Part shown: piece after piece, positions 47,001 through 54,406 of the stretch
How positions within the stretch are numbered: the first letter of the stretch is position 1
Layout: each line of letters begins with the position of its first letter
Position numbers and translations under genes: made by a program
The notes under the pieces: generated by a model
Told to the model about the DNA's origin: nothing
Database searches by the model: none
The model's input: the letters and a program-made list of their open reading frames with translations, nothing else
Assembly: GCA_963813195.1 (NCBI GenBank)
Contig: CAWEYC010000043.1
Location: forward strand, 87,119-151,118
Reading direction: 5' to 3'
DNA length: 64,000 nt
Origin: Roseiarcus sp963813195
GTDB lineage: Bacteria; Pseudomonadota; Alphaproteobacteria; Rhizobiales; Beijerinckiaceae

Positions 47001-47816
47001 ATGGCCGATATGCGGCTGGTCGTGACGGGCGCCGCCGGGCGCATGGGCCGCATGGTCGTCAAGACGATCGAGGAGACGCCAGGCGTCGTCCTCTGTGCGG
47101 CGATCGAGCGGGCGGGCTCGTCCGCTTTGGGCGAGGACGCCGGGTTTCTCGCCGGCGCCGGCGCGAGCGGCGTGAAGATCTCCGACGATGCCCTATCCGC
47201 CTTGCTGAGCGCCGACGGCGTGATCGACTTTTCCGCTCCGGCGGCGACCGTCGAGTTGGCCGCGCTCGCGGCTCAGGCGCGCATCGTCCATATCATCGGC
47301 ACGACCGGCCTCTCGCCGGACGATCTGGCGAGCCTCGCCGCGGCGGCGCGCCACGCGCCGATCGTGCGGTCAGGCAACATGAGCCTCGGCGTCAACCTGC
47401 TGGCCCGGCTGGTGCGCGATGCGGCGCGCGCCCTGGGGCAGGAGTTCGACATCGAGATCGTCGAGATGCATCACCGCATGAAGGTCGACGCGCCCTCGGG
47501 CACCGCGCTGCTGCTCGGCGAAGCCGCCGCCGAGGGGCGCGGCGTGGCGCTGCGCGAGCACTCCGAGCGCGGGCGGGACGGCGTCACCGGCGCGCGCAAG
47601 CCGGGCGCGATCGGCTTCGCCTCGCTGCGCGGCGGGTCGGTCATCGGCGATCACAGCGTCATCTTCGCCGGCGATGGCGAGCGCATCGTGCTCTCCCACC
47701 ACGCCGAGGACCGCGGGCTGTTCGCCCGCGGCGCCCTGAAGGCTGCGCTGTGGGCGCACGGCCGCAAGCCGGGGCTCTACTCGATGGCCGATGTGCTGGG
47801 GATTGCGCAGGATTGA
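47001..47816 (+). CDS. dapB: 4-hydroxy-tetrahydrodipicolinate reductase DapB
   Basis: A 271-residue NAD(P)H enzyme of lysine/diaminopimelate synthesis. The Rossmann start LVVTGAAGRMGRMVVK, the IIGTTGL loop and the catalytic signature EIVEMHHRMKVDAPSGTAL (about 155-173) are intact. Length is typical. Confidence 0.96.
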   Translation: MADMRLVVTGAAGRMGRMVVKTIEETPGVVLCAAIERAGSSALGEDAGFLAGAGASGVKISDDALSALLSADGVIDFSAPAATVELAALAAQARIVHIIGTTGLSPDDLASLAAAARHAPIVRSGNMSLGVNLLARLVRDAARALGQEFDIEIVEMHHRMKVDAPSGTALLLGEAAAEGRGVALREHSERGRDGVTGARKPGAIGFASLRGGSVIGDHSVIFAGDGERIVLSHHAEDRGLFARGALKAALWAHGRKPGLYSMADVLGIAQD

Positions 47817-47850
47817 AGGATCGCGCCACTCGACGCAGCGCCGCCGCGCG

Positions 47851-48237
47851 TCACCACAATCGCCTCGCGCCGTAGGCGTCGAAGGCTTCCTCATTGGACA
47901 CGAGCACGAGATTTTCGAGCATAGCCTGCGCGATCAACATCCGATCGAATGGGTCGCGATGGGGCCCGGGAAGCGCGCCAGCAGCTTGCCCATGACGAAC
48001 GCCGATCGGCAGGCCGATGAAGCCCTGGCTGGCGATTGTCGCATCAAGATCAGCCACTATGGCGGCCGCGCCAGGCAGCTTGCCGATGCGGTGTTTCGTC
48101 GTGATTTCCCAAGCGGAGGCCGCGCTGAGGAAAACGCCGTTACCCTGGTTCGCTATTGCCGTCTGCGCCGCTTTCGAGAGGGCCTCGTCGCCAGCTAGCC
48201 ACCAGAGAAAGGCGTGCGTGTCGAGCAACAATTGCAC
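47851..48237 (-). CDS. PIN-domain toxin (VapC-like)
   Basis: A 128-residue PIN-domain RNase starting MQLLLDTHAFLWWLAGD, with acidic residues of the active site in LLDTH (Asp6), SAWEI and DPFDRMLIAQA. The DTHAFLWWL type pairs with Phd/YefM-like antitoxins. It lies 4 nt after the antitoxin stop on the same strand. Confidence 0.9.
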   Translation of the reverse strand: MQLLLDTHAFLWWLAGDEALSKAAQTAIANQGNGVFLSAASAWEITTKHRIGKLPGAAAIVADLDATIASQGFIGLPIGVRHGQAAGALPGPHRDPFDRMLIAQAMLENLVLVSNEEAFDAYGARRLW

Positions 48238-48241
48238 GTCG

Positions 48242-48472
48242 CTACTCCCACGCAGCTAGTTCCTCGTCGGACAAGGGCTCGAAAAACTCAGGCCCCACAG
48301 TCAAGATCCCACGCAGCGCCCCAAACTGGCGCCTCACGAGCGCGGGGGCGAATGGCACGAGTTTGGCGATTGGCTGCTTGCCACGCGCCAGAACGATTTC
48401 CTCGCCTGCTTCCACACGCGCAAGCAATTGGGACAAGTGCGTCTTTGCCGCGTGAATGGTGACCGTTTCCAT
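48242..48472 (-). CDS. Phd/YefM-type antitoxin
   Basis: A 76-residue protein starting METVTIHAAKTHLSQLLARVEAGEE and continuing EIVLARGKQPIAKLVPF, the standard prevent-host-death fold that binds DNA at its N-terminus. The C-terminal FFEPLSDEELAAWE is the toxin-binding tail. It is first in the operon, with a perfect inverted repeat 11 nt upstream. Confidence 0.9.
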   Translation of the reverse strand: METVTIHAAKTHLSQLLARVEAGEEIVLARGKQPIAKLVPFAPALVRRQFGALRGILTVGPEFFEPLSDEELAAWE

Positions 48473-48482
48473 AGGCGCCCTC

Positions 48483-48505
48483 GTTAGCTAATCTCCATAG
48501 CTAAC
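48483..48505. promoter_or_regulatory. Operator-like inverted repeat before the Phd-PIN operon
   Basis: Perfect 8-bp arms GTTAGCTA (48483-48490) and TAGCTAAC (48498-48505) around a 7-nt spacer, just upstream of the antitoxin start at 48472. It is the expected place for antitoxin autorepression. Confidence 0.7.
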
Positions 48506-48539
48506 CCACTCCCTCTTGTCCACCCAATCGGGACCCCAC

Positions 48540-48570
48540 AAAAAACCCCGGTCCGCAACGCGGGCCGGGG
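48540..48570 (-). terminator. Rho-independent terminator of the Bax-inhibitor-like gene
   Basis: On the minus strand a GC-rich stem (CCCCGGCCCGC pairing with GCGGACCGGGG, one mismatch) with a short GTT loop is followed by a run of six T. It lies 26 bp after the stop of the gene at 48596 and is the clearest intrinsic terminator in the window. Confidence 0.85.
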
Positions 48571-48595
48571 CTGGTCTCCTAACCAGAGAGGCCTC

Positions 48596-49366
48596 TCAAC
48601 TCCGGCGGTCGCCGGAGAGCATGAGCAGCATCTGGAACATGTTGACGAAGTCGAGATAGAGCCGCAGCGCGCCGTAGATCGACTTCTTCTCCGAAGCCTC
48701 ATAGGCGTCGCCGGCGTAATAGCTCTCCTTGATCGCCTGCGTGTCCCACGCGGTCAGGCCGGCGAAGATGCCGATGCCGACGATCGAAATCGCCCACTGC
48801 AGACCGGTGCTGTGCAGGAAGATGTTCACCACGCTGGCGATGATCAGCCCGAACAGGCCCATCATCATGAACGAGCCCATCGCCGAAAGGCTGCGGCGCG
48901 TCGTGTAGCCGTAGAGGCTGAGGCAGCCGAAGGCCGCCGCGGTCTCGAAGAACACACGCGCGATCGAAGCCCCGGTGAATACGACGAAGATCGTCGAGAG
49001 GGAAAGCCCGATCAGCGCGGCGAAGGCGAGGAACACCGTGCGGGTCGTGCTGACCGACATTGTGTTCCGGCCGGCCGAGATCGCGAACACCAGCGCGAGC
49101 GGGGCGAGGATGACGAGCCAGCGCAGCGGCGAAACGTAGATTGCTTGGCCGAACGTCGTCAGCCCGATGATGTGGCCTGTCGGCGATACCACGGCGCCGA
49201 GTTTGAAAGCGACATAAGCGACGACGCCGGTCACGCCGAGACCGAGCGTCATGTAGTTGTACACGCCGATCATATAGGTCCGCAGACCCTGATCGATTGC
49301 GCCGGCGCCGGACCGGGCGAGGCCAGCGCCGTAGCGGGCGTTGGCAAAGCGGTCATAGTCGGACAT
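48596..49366 (-). CDS. Bax inhibitor-1/YccA family membrane protein
   Basis: A 256-residue protein with seven hydrophobic segments, starting MSDYDRFANARYGAG. LDQGLRTYMIGVYNYM-like sequence precedes the first helix, and the C-terminal AWDTQAIKESYYAG with the ending LRLYLDFVNMFQMLL is the family hallmark; its two aspartates form the pH sensor in related channels. Probably an inner-membrane calcium or proton leak channel. The start at 49366 is preferred to GTG/ATG codons further upstream. Confidence 0.9.
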   Translation of the reverse strand: MSDYDRFANARYGAGLARSGAGAIDQGLRTYMIGVYNYMTLGLGVTGVVAYVAFKLGAVVSPTGHIIGLTTFGQAIYVSPLRWLVILAPLALVFAISAGRNTMSVSTTRTVFLAFAALIGLSLSTIFVVFTGASIARVFFETAAAFGCLSLYGYTTRRSLSAMGSFMMMGLFGLIIASVVNIFLHSTGLQWAISIVGIGIFAGLTAWDTQAIKESYYAGDAYEASEKKSIYGALRLYLDFVNMFQMLLMLSGDRRS

Positions 49367-49486
49367 CGAAAACCTCACAGGTGCTTCGCGACGCCAGGAG
49401 CCGGCCCCGGGCCGGCGCGTCGCGCTCACCACATAATATGGTCGGGACAGCGCGCGGGCGCAAGGGCCGTTCGCCGGGGGCGGCCG

Positions 49487-51058
49487 TCAATGGCCGCCGG
49501 CGCCGGCGCCGAGCGCTTGCGGACGGCGCATCGCCGCCGCGAGCCCCACCAGCGCGAGAAAAATCAGGGTCAATGCCAGAAATACGTCGCCGAGAGCGAG
49601 CACTTCGGCTTGCTGGCGCACCATCAGCGCGAGTTCGCGCGTCGCGGCGAGTTCCGCGTCGGAGCCCCTCGCCGCCAGCGCCGCCGTCATCTGGGCCAAG
49701 GCCTCATCGGCGGCGCTTCGGCCCCAGACGACGGCCTCGCGCAGACGCTCCAGGTGCAGATCCATGCGCTTGTCGAGCGTCGTGTTGATGAGCGCCAGGC
49801 CGAAAGCGCCGCCGAGATTGCGCATGAGGTTGAAGAGGCCCGAGGCGTTCTTGATGCGCTGCGGCGGCATGGTGCCGAGCGCCAGATTGTTGATCGGCAC
49901 CATGCACAGCATCAGCGAGAAGCCGCGAAACATCTGGGGAACGAGCAGTTCCCAGAAGTCCCAGTCCGAGGTGATGAACGAGGCCTGCCAGGTGCCGATC
50001 GCGAAGCCGACGAAGCCGAGCGCGATCATCAGCCGGGGATCCATCTTGCCCATCAGCCGCCCCGAGATCGGCGCCATGATGAACATGCAGACGCCGGTGA
50101 CGAACATCGTCTGGCCGATCATCAGCGAGGAATAGCCGCGCACCGAGGCGAGATAGACGGGATAGATGTAGGTCAGGCCGTAGAGCCCGATGCCGAGGAC
50201 GAAGGCGAAGAGCGAGCCGACCCAGAAATTGCGGTCGAGGAAGGCCGTGAGGTCGACGATCGGCTGCCGCGCCGTGAAAGCGCGCCAGAAGAAGACGATT
50301 CCGCCCAGCGCCGAAATGACCAGCGCCACGGCCACTGGCTGGCTTTCCAGCCAATCCTTGGAGGGGCCTTCCTCCAGCGCATATTCCATCGCGCCGAGAA
50401 ACGCCGCCATCCCGATGAGGCCGGTCCAGTCGAAATTCTTCAGCAGCTTCATGTCGGGCTTGTCGAAATCGATCAGAAACCAGCAAGCGACGGAGACGAT
50501 GATGCCCGGGATGATGTTGACGAGAAACAGCCAGTGCCAGGAAAAGAGGTCGGTCAGATAGCCGCCGACCGTCGGCCCGATGGTCGGCGCGAGCGTCGCC
50601 ACGAGCCCGATGATCGGCGCGATGATCGGCTGCTTGCTGCGCGGGAAGATGGTGAACGCGGAAGCGAAGACCGTCGGGATCATGCCGCCGCCGATAAAAC
50701 CTTGCAGCGCGCGCCAGACGATCATTTCATCGATGGAGGAGGCGCGTGAGCAGAAGAAGCTCATCAGCGTGAAGCCGGCTGCCGAGATCACGAAGACGGT
50801 GCGGGTCGAGAAGGCGCGCGACAGGAATCCCGACAGCGGGATCATGATGACTTCGGCGATGAGATAGCTGGTCTGCACCCAGGTGATTTCATCCTGCGAC
50901 GCGGACAGTCCGGCCTGAATTTCCGACAGCGAGGCGGAGACGATCTGGATGTCCAGAATCGCCATGAACATGCCGAAAACCATGAAGATGAACGCCGCGA
51001 GACGGCGCGGGTCGAAATGCTCGACTGCCGCCTGAGGCGCCGTCGCGGCCGCGCTCAC
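49487..51058 (-). CDS. DHA2-family multidrug efflux transporter EmrB-like
   Basis: A 523-residue major-facilitator protein with about 14 membrane helices. The DHA2 signatures WVQTSYLIAEVIMIPLSGFLS and LQGFIGGGMIPT are present, with GPTVGGYL in helix 5. It should export hydrophobic drugs using the proton gradient, through a tripartite complex with the EmrA-like adaptor whose gene overlaps its start by 4 nt. No outer-membrane partner is encoded next to it. Confidence 0.92.
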   Translation of the reverse strand: MSAAATAPQAAVEHFDPRRLAAFIFMVFGMFMAILDIQIVSASLSEIQAGLSASQDEITWVQTSYLIAEVIMIPLSGFLSRAFSTRTVFVISAAGFTLMSFFCSRASSIDEMIVWRALQGFIGGGMIPTVFASAFTIFPRSKQPIIAPIIGLVATLAPTIGPTVGGYLTDLFSWHWLFLVNIIPGIIVSVACWFLIDFDKPDMKLLKNFDWTGLIGMAAFLGAMEYALEEGPSKDWLESQPVAVALVISALGGIVFFWRAFTARQPIVDLTAFLDRNFWVGSLFAFVLGIGLYGLTYIYPVYLASVRGYSSLMIGQTMFVTGVCMFIMAPISGRLMGKMDPRLMIALGFVGFAIGTWQASFITSDWDFWELLVPQMFRGFSLMLCMVPINNLALGTMPPQRIKNASGLFNLMRNLGGAFGLALINTTLDKRMDLHLERLREAVVWGRSAADEALAQMTAALAARGSDAELAATRELALMVRQQAEVLALGDVFLALTLIFLALVGLAAAMRRPQALGAGAGGH

Positions 51059-52335
51059 GGCTTGCCGCCTGCTTCATCCGCGTTCTGGCCGAACCCCAGC
51101 GCGCCCAGGAGCGTCGGCTTCGGCAGGTTTTCGTCGCGCGTATGCACGGAGGCGATCACGGACATGCCCGCCCGCAGGGTTCCCGCCTCGAGCGCTTCCG
51201 GCGACACCGCGATGCGGACGGCGATGCGCTGCACGACCTTGGTGAAATTTCCCGTCGCATTATCCGGCGGCAGCAATGAGAACTGCGCGCCCGAAGCCGG
51301 CGCGATCGACGCGACGACGCCCGGGATCGTCCGTCCGCCGTAAGAATCGACCGCCAGATCCACCTTTTGGCCGGGATGGATCGATTCGAGCTGGGTCTCC
51401 TTGAAGTTCGCATCGACATAGGCGCTGCTCAACGGAACCAGCGCCAGCAACCGCGTGCCGGGCTGCGCGTATTGGCCGAGCTCGACCGCTTTGTTGCCGA
51501 CGACGCCGTCGAACGGCGCGCGAATCTGGGTGAACGAGAGGTCGCGTTCGGCCTTGTCCTCGGCGGTGACGAGTTCGCCGCGCACGCGCACAGCCTCGTT
51601 CTGCTGCGCCTTCAGCACCTCCAAGTTGTCCTTGGCCCCAGCGAGGGCCGCTTCGGCCAAGTCTTTGGCGGCATTTGCCGCCGTGAACGCGGCAGCGGTG
51701 CGCGCGCGGTCGGCGGCGGCCTGCTCGAGGCGCTGCTGCGAACCGAAGTTCGTTGCCGCGAGCGTTTGCGAGCGATCGAACTCGAGCGCCGCGCGCCGCT
51801 CGTCGGCCTGAGCGCCTTGAACCTGCGCCGCGGCGGACCCCACCTGCGCCGCGGCTTGCGCGATTATCGCGGCCTGCGCATCGATCTGCCGCCCCATGCG
51901 CGCGACGGTCGCGTCCTGCGTCGCGATCTTGGCCTTGGCCGCGTCGACCGCAATCCGATAATCGCCATCGTCGAGCCGAACGAGCAGATCGCCAGCATGC
52001 ACGCGGGTGTTGTCGGCCACGGCGACTTCGGTGATGTGACCGGCCACCTTGGCCGCGATGACCGCGGTGTCGGCGCCGACATAGGCGTCGTCGGTGCTGA
52101 CGAGAAAGCGCCCCTCGACGAACCAATTGTAGCCGAGGTAGCCGCCGTAGCCGACAGCGGCGAGGAAAATGACAGGCAAAATGAGGCGACGCGGCGAGCG
52201 CGGCGCGCGGGCGCCGGGGGACGCGACGGCGACAGACGGCGCCGCCGCGTCGCGCGCGACGGAGGGCGTCATCGGCGGTTGCTGCCGGGCGGGAGCGAGC
52301 GCCATCGGCGCGGCCTGCGTCTGATCCTGCGACAT
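51055..52335 (-). CDS. HlyD-family membrane fusion protein EmrA-like
   Basis: A 426-residue adaptor: disordered Pro/Ala N-terminus, one membrane helix near residues 48-66 (LILPVIFLAAVGYGGYLGY), lipoyl half-motifs AKVAGHITEVAVADNTRVHAGD and IRAPFDGVVGNKAVELGQ flanking a long coiled-coil hairpin, then beta-barrel domains. It links EmrB to an outer-membrane channel. First gene of the operon, divergent from its likely TetR regulator. Confidence 0.92.
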   Translation of the reverse strand: MSQDQTQAAPMALAPARQQPPMTPSVARDAAAPSVAVASPGARAPRSPRRLILPVIFLAAVGYGGYLGYNWFVEGRFLVSTDDAYVGADTAVIAAKVAGHITEVAVADNTRVHAGDLLVRLDDGDYRIAVDAAKAKIATQDATVARMGRQIDAQAAIIAQAAAQVGSAAAQVQGAQADERRAALEFDRSQTLAATNFGSQQRLEQAAADRARTAAAFTAANAAKDLAEAALAGAKDNLEVLKAQQNEAVRVRGELVTAEDKAERDLSFTQIRAPFDGVVGNKAVELGQYAQPGTRLLALVPLSSAYVDANFKETQLESIHPGQKVDLAVDSYGGRTIPGVVASIAPASGAQFSLLPPDNATGNFTKVVQRIAVRIAVSPEALEAGTLRAGMSVIASVHTRDENLPKPTLLGALGFGQNADEAGGKP

Positions 52336-52354
52336 TGCGAAGCACCGAAACTCA

Positions 52355-52371
52355 GACCGAACCGTTCGGTC
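52355..52371. promoter_or_regulatory. TetR operator site 1 (emrAB side)
   Basis: Perfect palindrome with arms GACCGAAC (52355-52362) and GTTCGGTC (52364-52371) around one central base. It lies 20 bp upstream of the emrA-like start and shares its core GAACnGTTC and the TTCGGTC half with site 2. It is the likely binding site of the divergent TetR regulator. Confidence 0.75.
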
Positions 52372-52417
52372 ATTCCTATGTTGACATAGCCCGGACACAC
52401 GACTAAATCAAGACAGA

Positions 52418-52433
52418 ACTGAACGGTTCGGTC
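52418..52433. promoter_or_regulatory. TetR operator site 2 (regulator side)
   Basis: Second copy of the operator with core GAACGGTTC (52421-52429) and half-site TTCGGTC (52427-52433); the left arm is less conserved (AACTGAAC). It lies about 43 bp before the regulator start. The two sites are 62-66 bp apart, about six helical turns. Confidence 0.65.
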
Positions 52434-52475
52434 ATTTTTTGATTCGGGCAGCTCTCATTGGAGGCGACGGCAGCG

Positions 52476-53135
52476 ATGGAAGCCGAAGTCATGGCGGAAC
52501 GCGACGCGCAGCCCACCGACGGCGGGGCAAAGCGGCGTCAAGTCATGGACGGCGCGCGCGCCGTCTTCCTGAGCGCCGGCTTCGACGGCGCCAGCATGAA
52601 CGATATCGCCCGCGCCGCAGCCGTTTCCAAGGGAACGCTGTACGTTTATTTTGAATCGAAGGAGCAATTGTTCGAAGCGCTCATTCACGAGGACAAGGAG
52701 CTTCAGGCGGAGCGTCTGTTCGCCTTTCCGCGCGAGGCCGGCGACCCCGGCGCCCTTCTGCGCGAATTCGGACGTCGCTTGGTCGAAATGATCATGCGGC
52801 CCGAGACCGTCGCGCAAGTTCGCGTCGTGATCGCCGCGACCGCGAAGTTTCCTCGGCTCGGTCGCGCATTTTACGACGCCGGCCCGCGCTACGGGGTGCA
52901 AACGCTCGCGGCGCAACTCGCGACCTTCGTCGAAAAGGGGACGCTGGACATCGCCGACACCGAGGCGGCGGCGGCCCAATTCATCAATCTGTGCTGCTCG
53001 GATTTCCATAAGAAGGTGCTTTTTGGCGTCGTCGAGACCGTGACGCCAGGCGAGATCGCCGCCGCCGTCGACGCCGCGGTCGAATTCTTCCTGAAAGCCT
53101 ACCCCCCGTCGCAGGCGCCAGCCTCCCCGCCCTGA
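52476..53135 (+). CDS. TetR-family regulator of the emrAB operon
   Basis: A 219-residue repressor with the TetR helix-turn-helix DGASMNDIARAAAVSKGTLYVYFESKEQLF (about residues 35-65) and a helical ligand domain that resembles the AcrR-type C-terminal domain. Divergent from emrAB with paired operators between them, so it should repress both until a drug binds. ATG 52476 is chosen with GGAGG at 52460-52464. This is the last intact gene of the alphaproteobacterial part. Confidence 0.9.
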   Translation: MEAEVMAERDAQPTDGGAKRRQVMDGARAVFLSAGFDGASMNDIARAAAVSKGTLYVYFESKEQLFEALIHEDKELQAERLFAFPREAGDPGALLREFGRRLVEMIMRPETVAQVRVVIAATAKFPRLGRAFYDAGPRYGVQTLAAQLATFVEKGTLDIADTEAAAAQFINLCCSDFHKKVLFGVVETVTPGEIAAAVDAAVEFFLKAYPPSQAPASPP

Positions 53136-53230
53136 GAACGCGAGCCCTCCGCTCGCCTTGCTTTCCCGCCATCGCGCCGATATAGAAACGGCATTGCCTG
53201 CGCGCTCTCAGCGCTCCCACAGTGGACGCC
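53136..53230. other. Junction zone between alphaproteobacterial and acidobacterial-like sequence
   Basis: After the TetR stop at 53135 there is no convincing gene for about 90 bp. Reading from the other side, a methylmalonyl-CoA mutase frame is normal up to SEGEVGKCGV and then abruptly turns into unrelated residues at about 53227-53231. The breakpoint therefore lies in this interval, most likely at its right edge. Codon use, gene content and frameshift density all change across it. Confidence 0.75.
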
Positions 53231-53668
53231 GCATTTGCCCACTTCGCCTTCGGAGAGCGGATGGTCGGAATCGTAGCCCATCAGGGTGGGAAGGTCGAAG
53301 GCGACCGAAAGGCCGGTCTGGCCCTGCGCCAGCAGGTAGCGGAAGCGCGCGTTGGTGTCGCGGGCCGAGCCGAAGCCCGCGAACTGGCGCATGGTCCAGA
53401 GGCGGCCGCGGTACATGCTGGAGTGAATGCCCCGCGTATAGGGTGGCTCGCCGGGAAGGCCAAGATCGCGTTCGGGGGAGCCAGCCGGAGAGATCGGCTT
53501 CGGTGTAAAGGTGATTGATCGGGTAGCTCGAAACGGTGGTGAACTTTTCGCGGCGCGCTGCCGGAGGATTGGGCGAGGGCGGGCGCGAGAGTTTTCTGCC
53601 TCCCATTCGCGCTCGCCGGCCGATGGGCCGACGCTCCGGGGCGGCGCCGGTTTCAGCGGCTTAGTCAT
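53228..53668 (-). pseudogene. Methylmalonyl-CoA mutase N-terminal fragment, frameshifted and cut
   Basis: The minus strand encodes the first roughly 150 residues of a large-subunit methylmalonyl-CoA mutase: EKFTTVSSYPINHLYTEADLSG in one frame, then PYTRGIHSSMYRGRLWTMRQFAGFGSA and GQTGLSVAFDLPTLMGYDSDHPLS in another. It ends after VGKCGV where the sequence leaves the family. At least two indels are needed. The B12-binding domain and most of the barrel are absent. The intact enzyme isomerises methylmalonyl-CoA and succinyl-CoA. Confidence 0.85.
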
Positions 53669-53692
53669 TTGCTCTCGCTTCGGTTACAGCTT

Positions 53693-53869
53693 TCACAGGC
53701 GTCGCGCTCTCCAGATCGCGCACCAATCGTCGCTGGCGATCAGATTCATGCGCGGATCGGCGGAGATCGCCTTGGCATGCAAGGCATTCACGTAAGCGAT
53801 GTAGAGGGCCGATGCAAAACTTTGTTGGAGAGTTTCAGGGGCTGAAACCCCGGAAGGAAGACGGAGCAC
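53693..53869 (-). other. Short open frame, possible C-terminal fragment of an unknown gene
   Basis: The minus strand reads about 58 residues ending AYVNALHAKAISADPRMNLIASDDWC then AIWRARRL and a stop, 25 bp before the mutase start. The composition looks coding, but the upstream part crosses a perfect hairpin (GTTTCAG/CTGAAAC, 53832-53848), so the real start may be lost to indels. Not recognised. Confidence 0.3.
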
Positions 53870-53877
53870 TTACGTCA

Positions 53878-54406
53878 CTAAAGCCGTGACCCACAGGCCC
53901 TTGCCGGTTTATCTGGGCTTTGGTAAAGGGCCTTTGAAGCTTGCGCCAGCCGCTGCATGATGGAGCGGAGAATGTCGCCGCTAAAAGGATTGTACAGGAA
54001 GACGACCAGCGGCTCCGGCGGGAAATTGAAAAGAGCGGGCGTCGGCGTGAATCACGGAGATGCGCTGCGAGCCGATTTTTGCGGCGTTCGCGGCCGCGAT
54101 TTTCGCGAGCTTGCGGCGAAAATTCGACGCCGATGATTTTGCGGAACGGGTATTCCTCGGCGAGCAGGAGAGCGCGGCCTTTGCCGCATCCGATATCGAC
54201 GAAGGTGAAGGCGAGAAGCTCTTCGGTGAAGGCGGTCGAGCCCGGCGCGGAAAACGTCCGGGTCAACCGGCTGGTAATCTTCCGCCTCGGACCGAGGCGG
54301 CTGGCATGAATCATGCCGGAGGTGTCGCACCCGGTGAGCTGATCGTAAGGATGCTTTTCGGGAAGAACTCTTCGCGAAGCCGCCAGACGAGGTGCCGGAG
54401 CGTCAC
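53878..54406 (-). pseudogene. Class I SAM-dependent methyltransferase, frameshifted
   Basis: Pieces on the minus strand read LRHLVWRLREEFFP, HPYDQLTGCDTSGMIHASR, then LLAFTFVDIGCGKGRALLLAEEYPFRKIIGVEFSP (SAM loop VDIGCGKG), and after another shift PLVVFLYNPFSG. Order and content fit an acidobacterial methyltransferase of about 230 residues with the DTxG N-terminal motif. At least three indels break it. The possible GTG start at 54406 overlaps the end of the efflux gene. Substrate unknown. Confidence 0.65.

Noticed and set aside
48812..50749. A 645-codon open frame on the plus strand
   Set aside because: It is antisense to the Bax-inhibitor-like and EmrB-like genes and has a His/Arg/Glu-rich composition typical of shadow frames.
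53100..53700. Integration site of a genomic island
   Set aside because: No integrase, tRNA, att-like direct repeat or transposase is present at the border.
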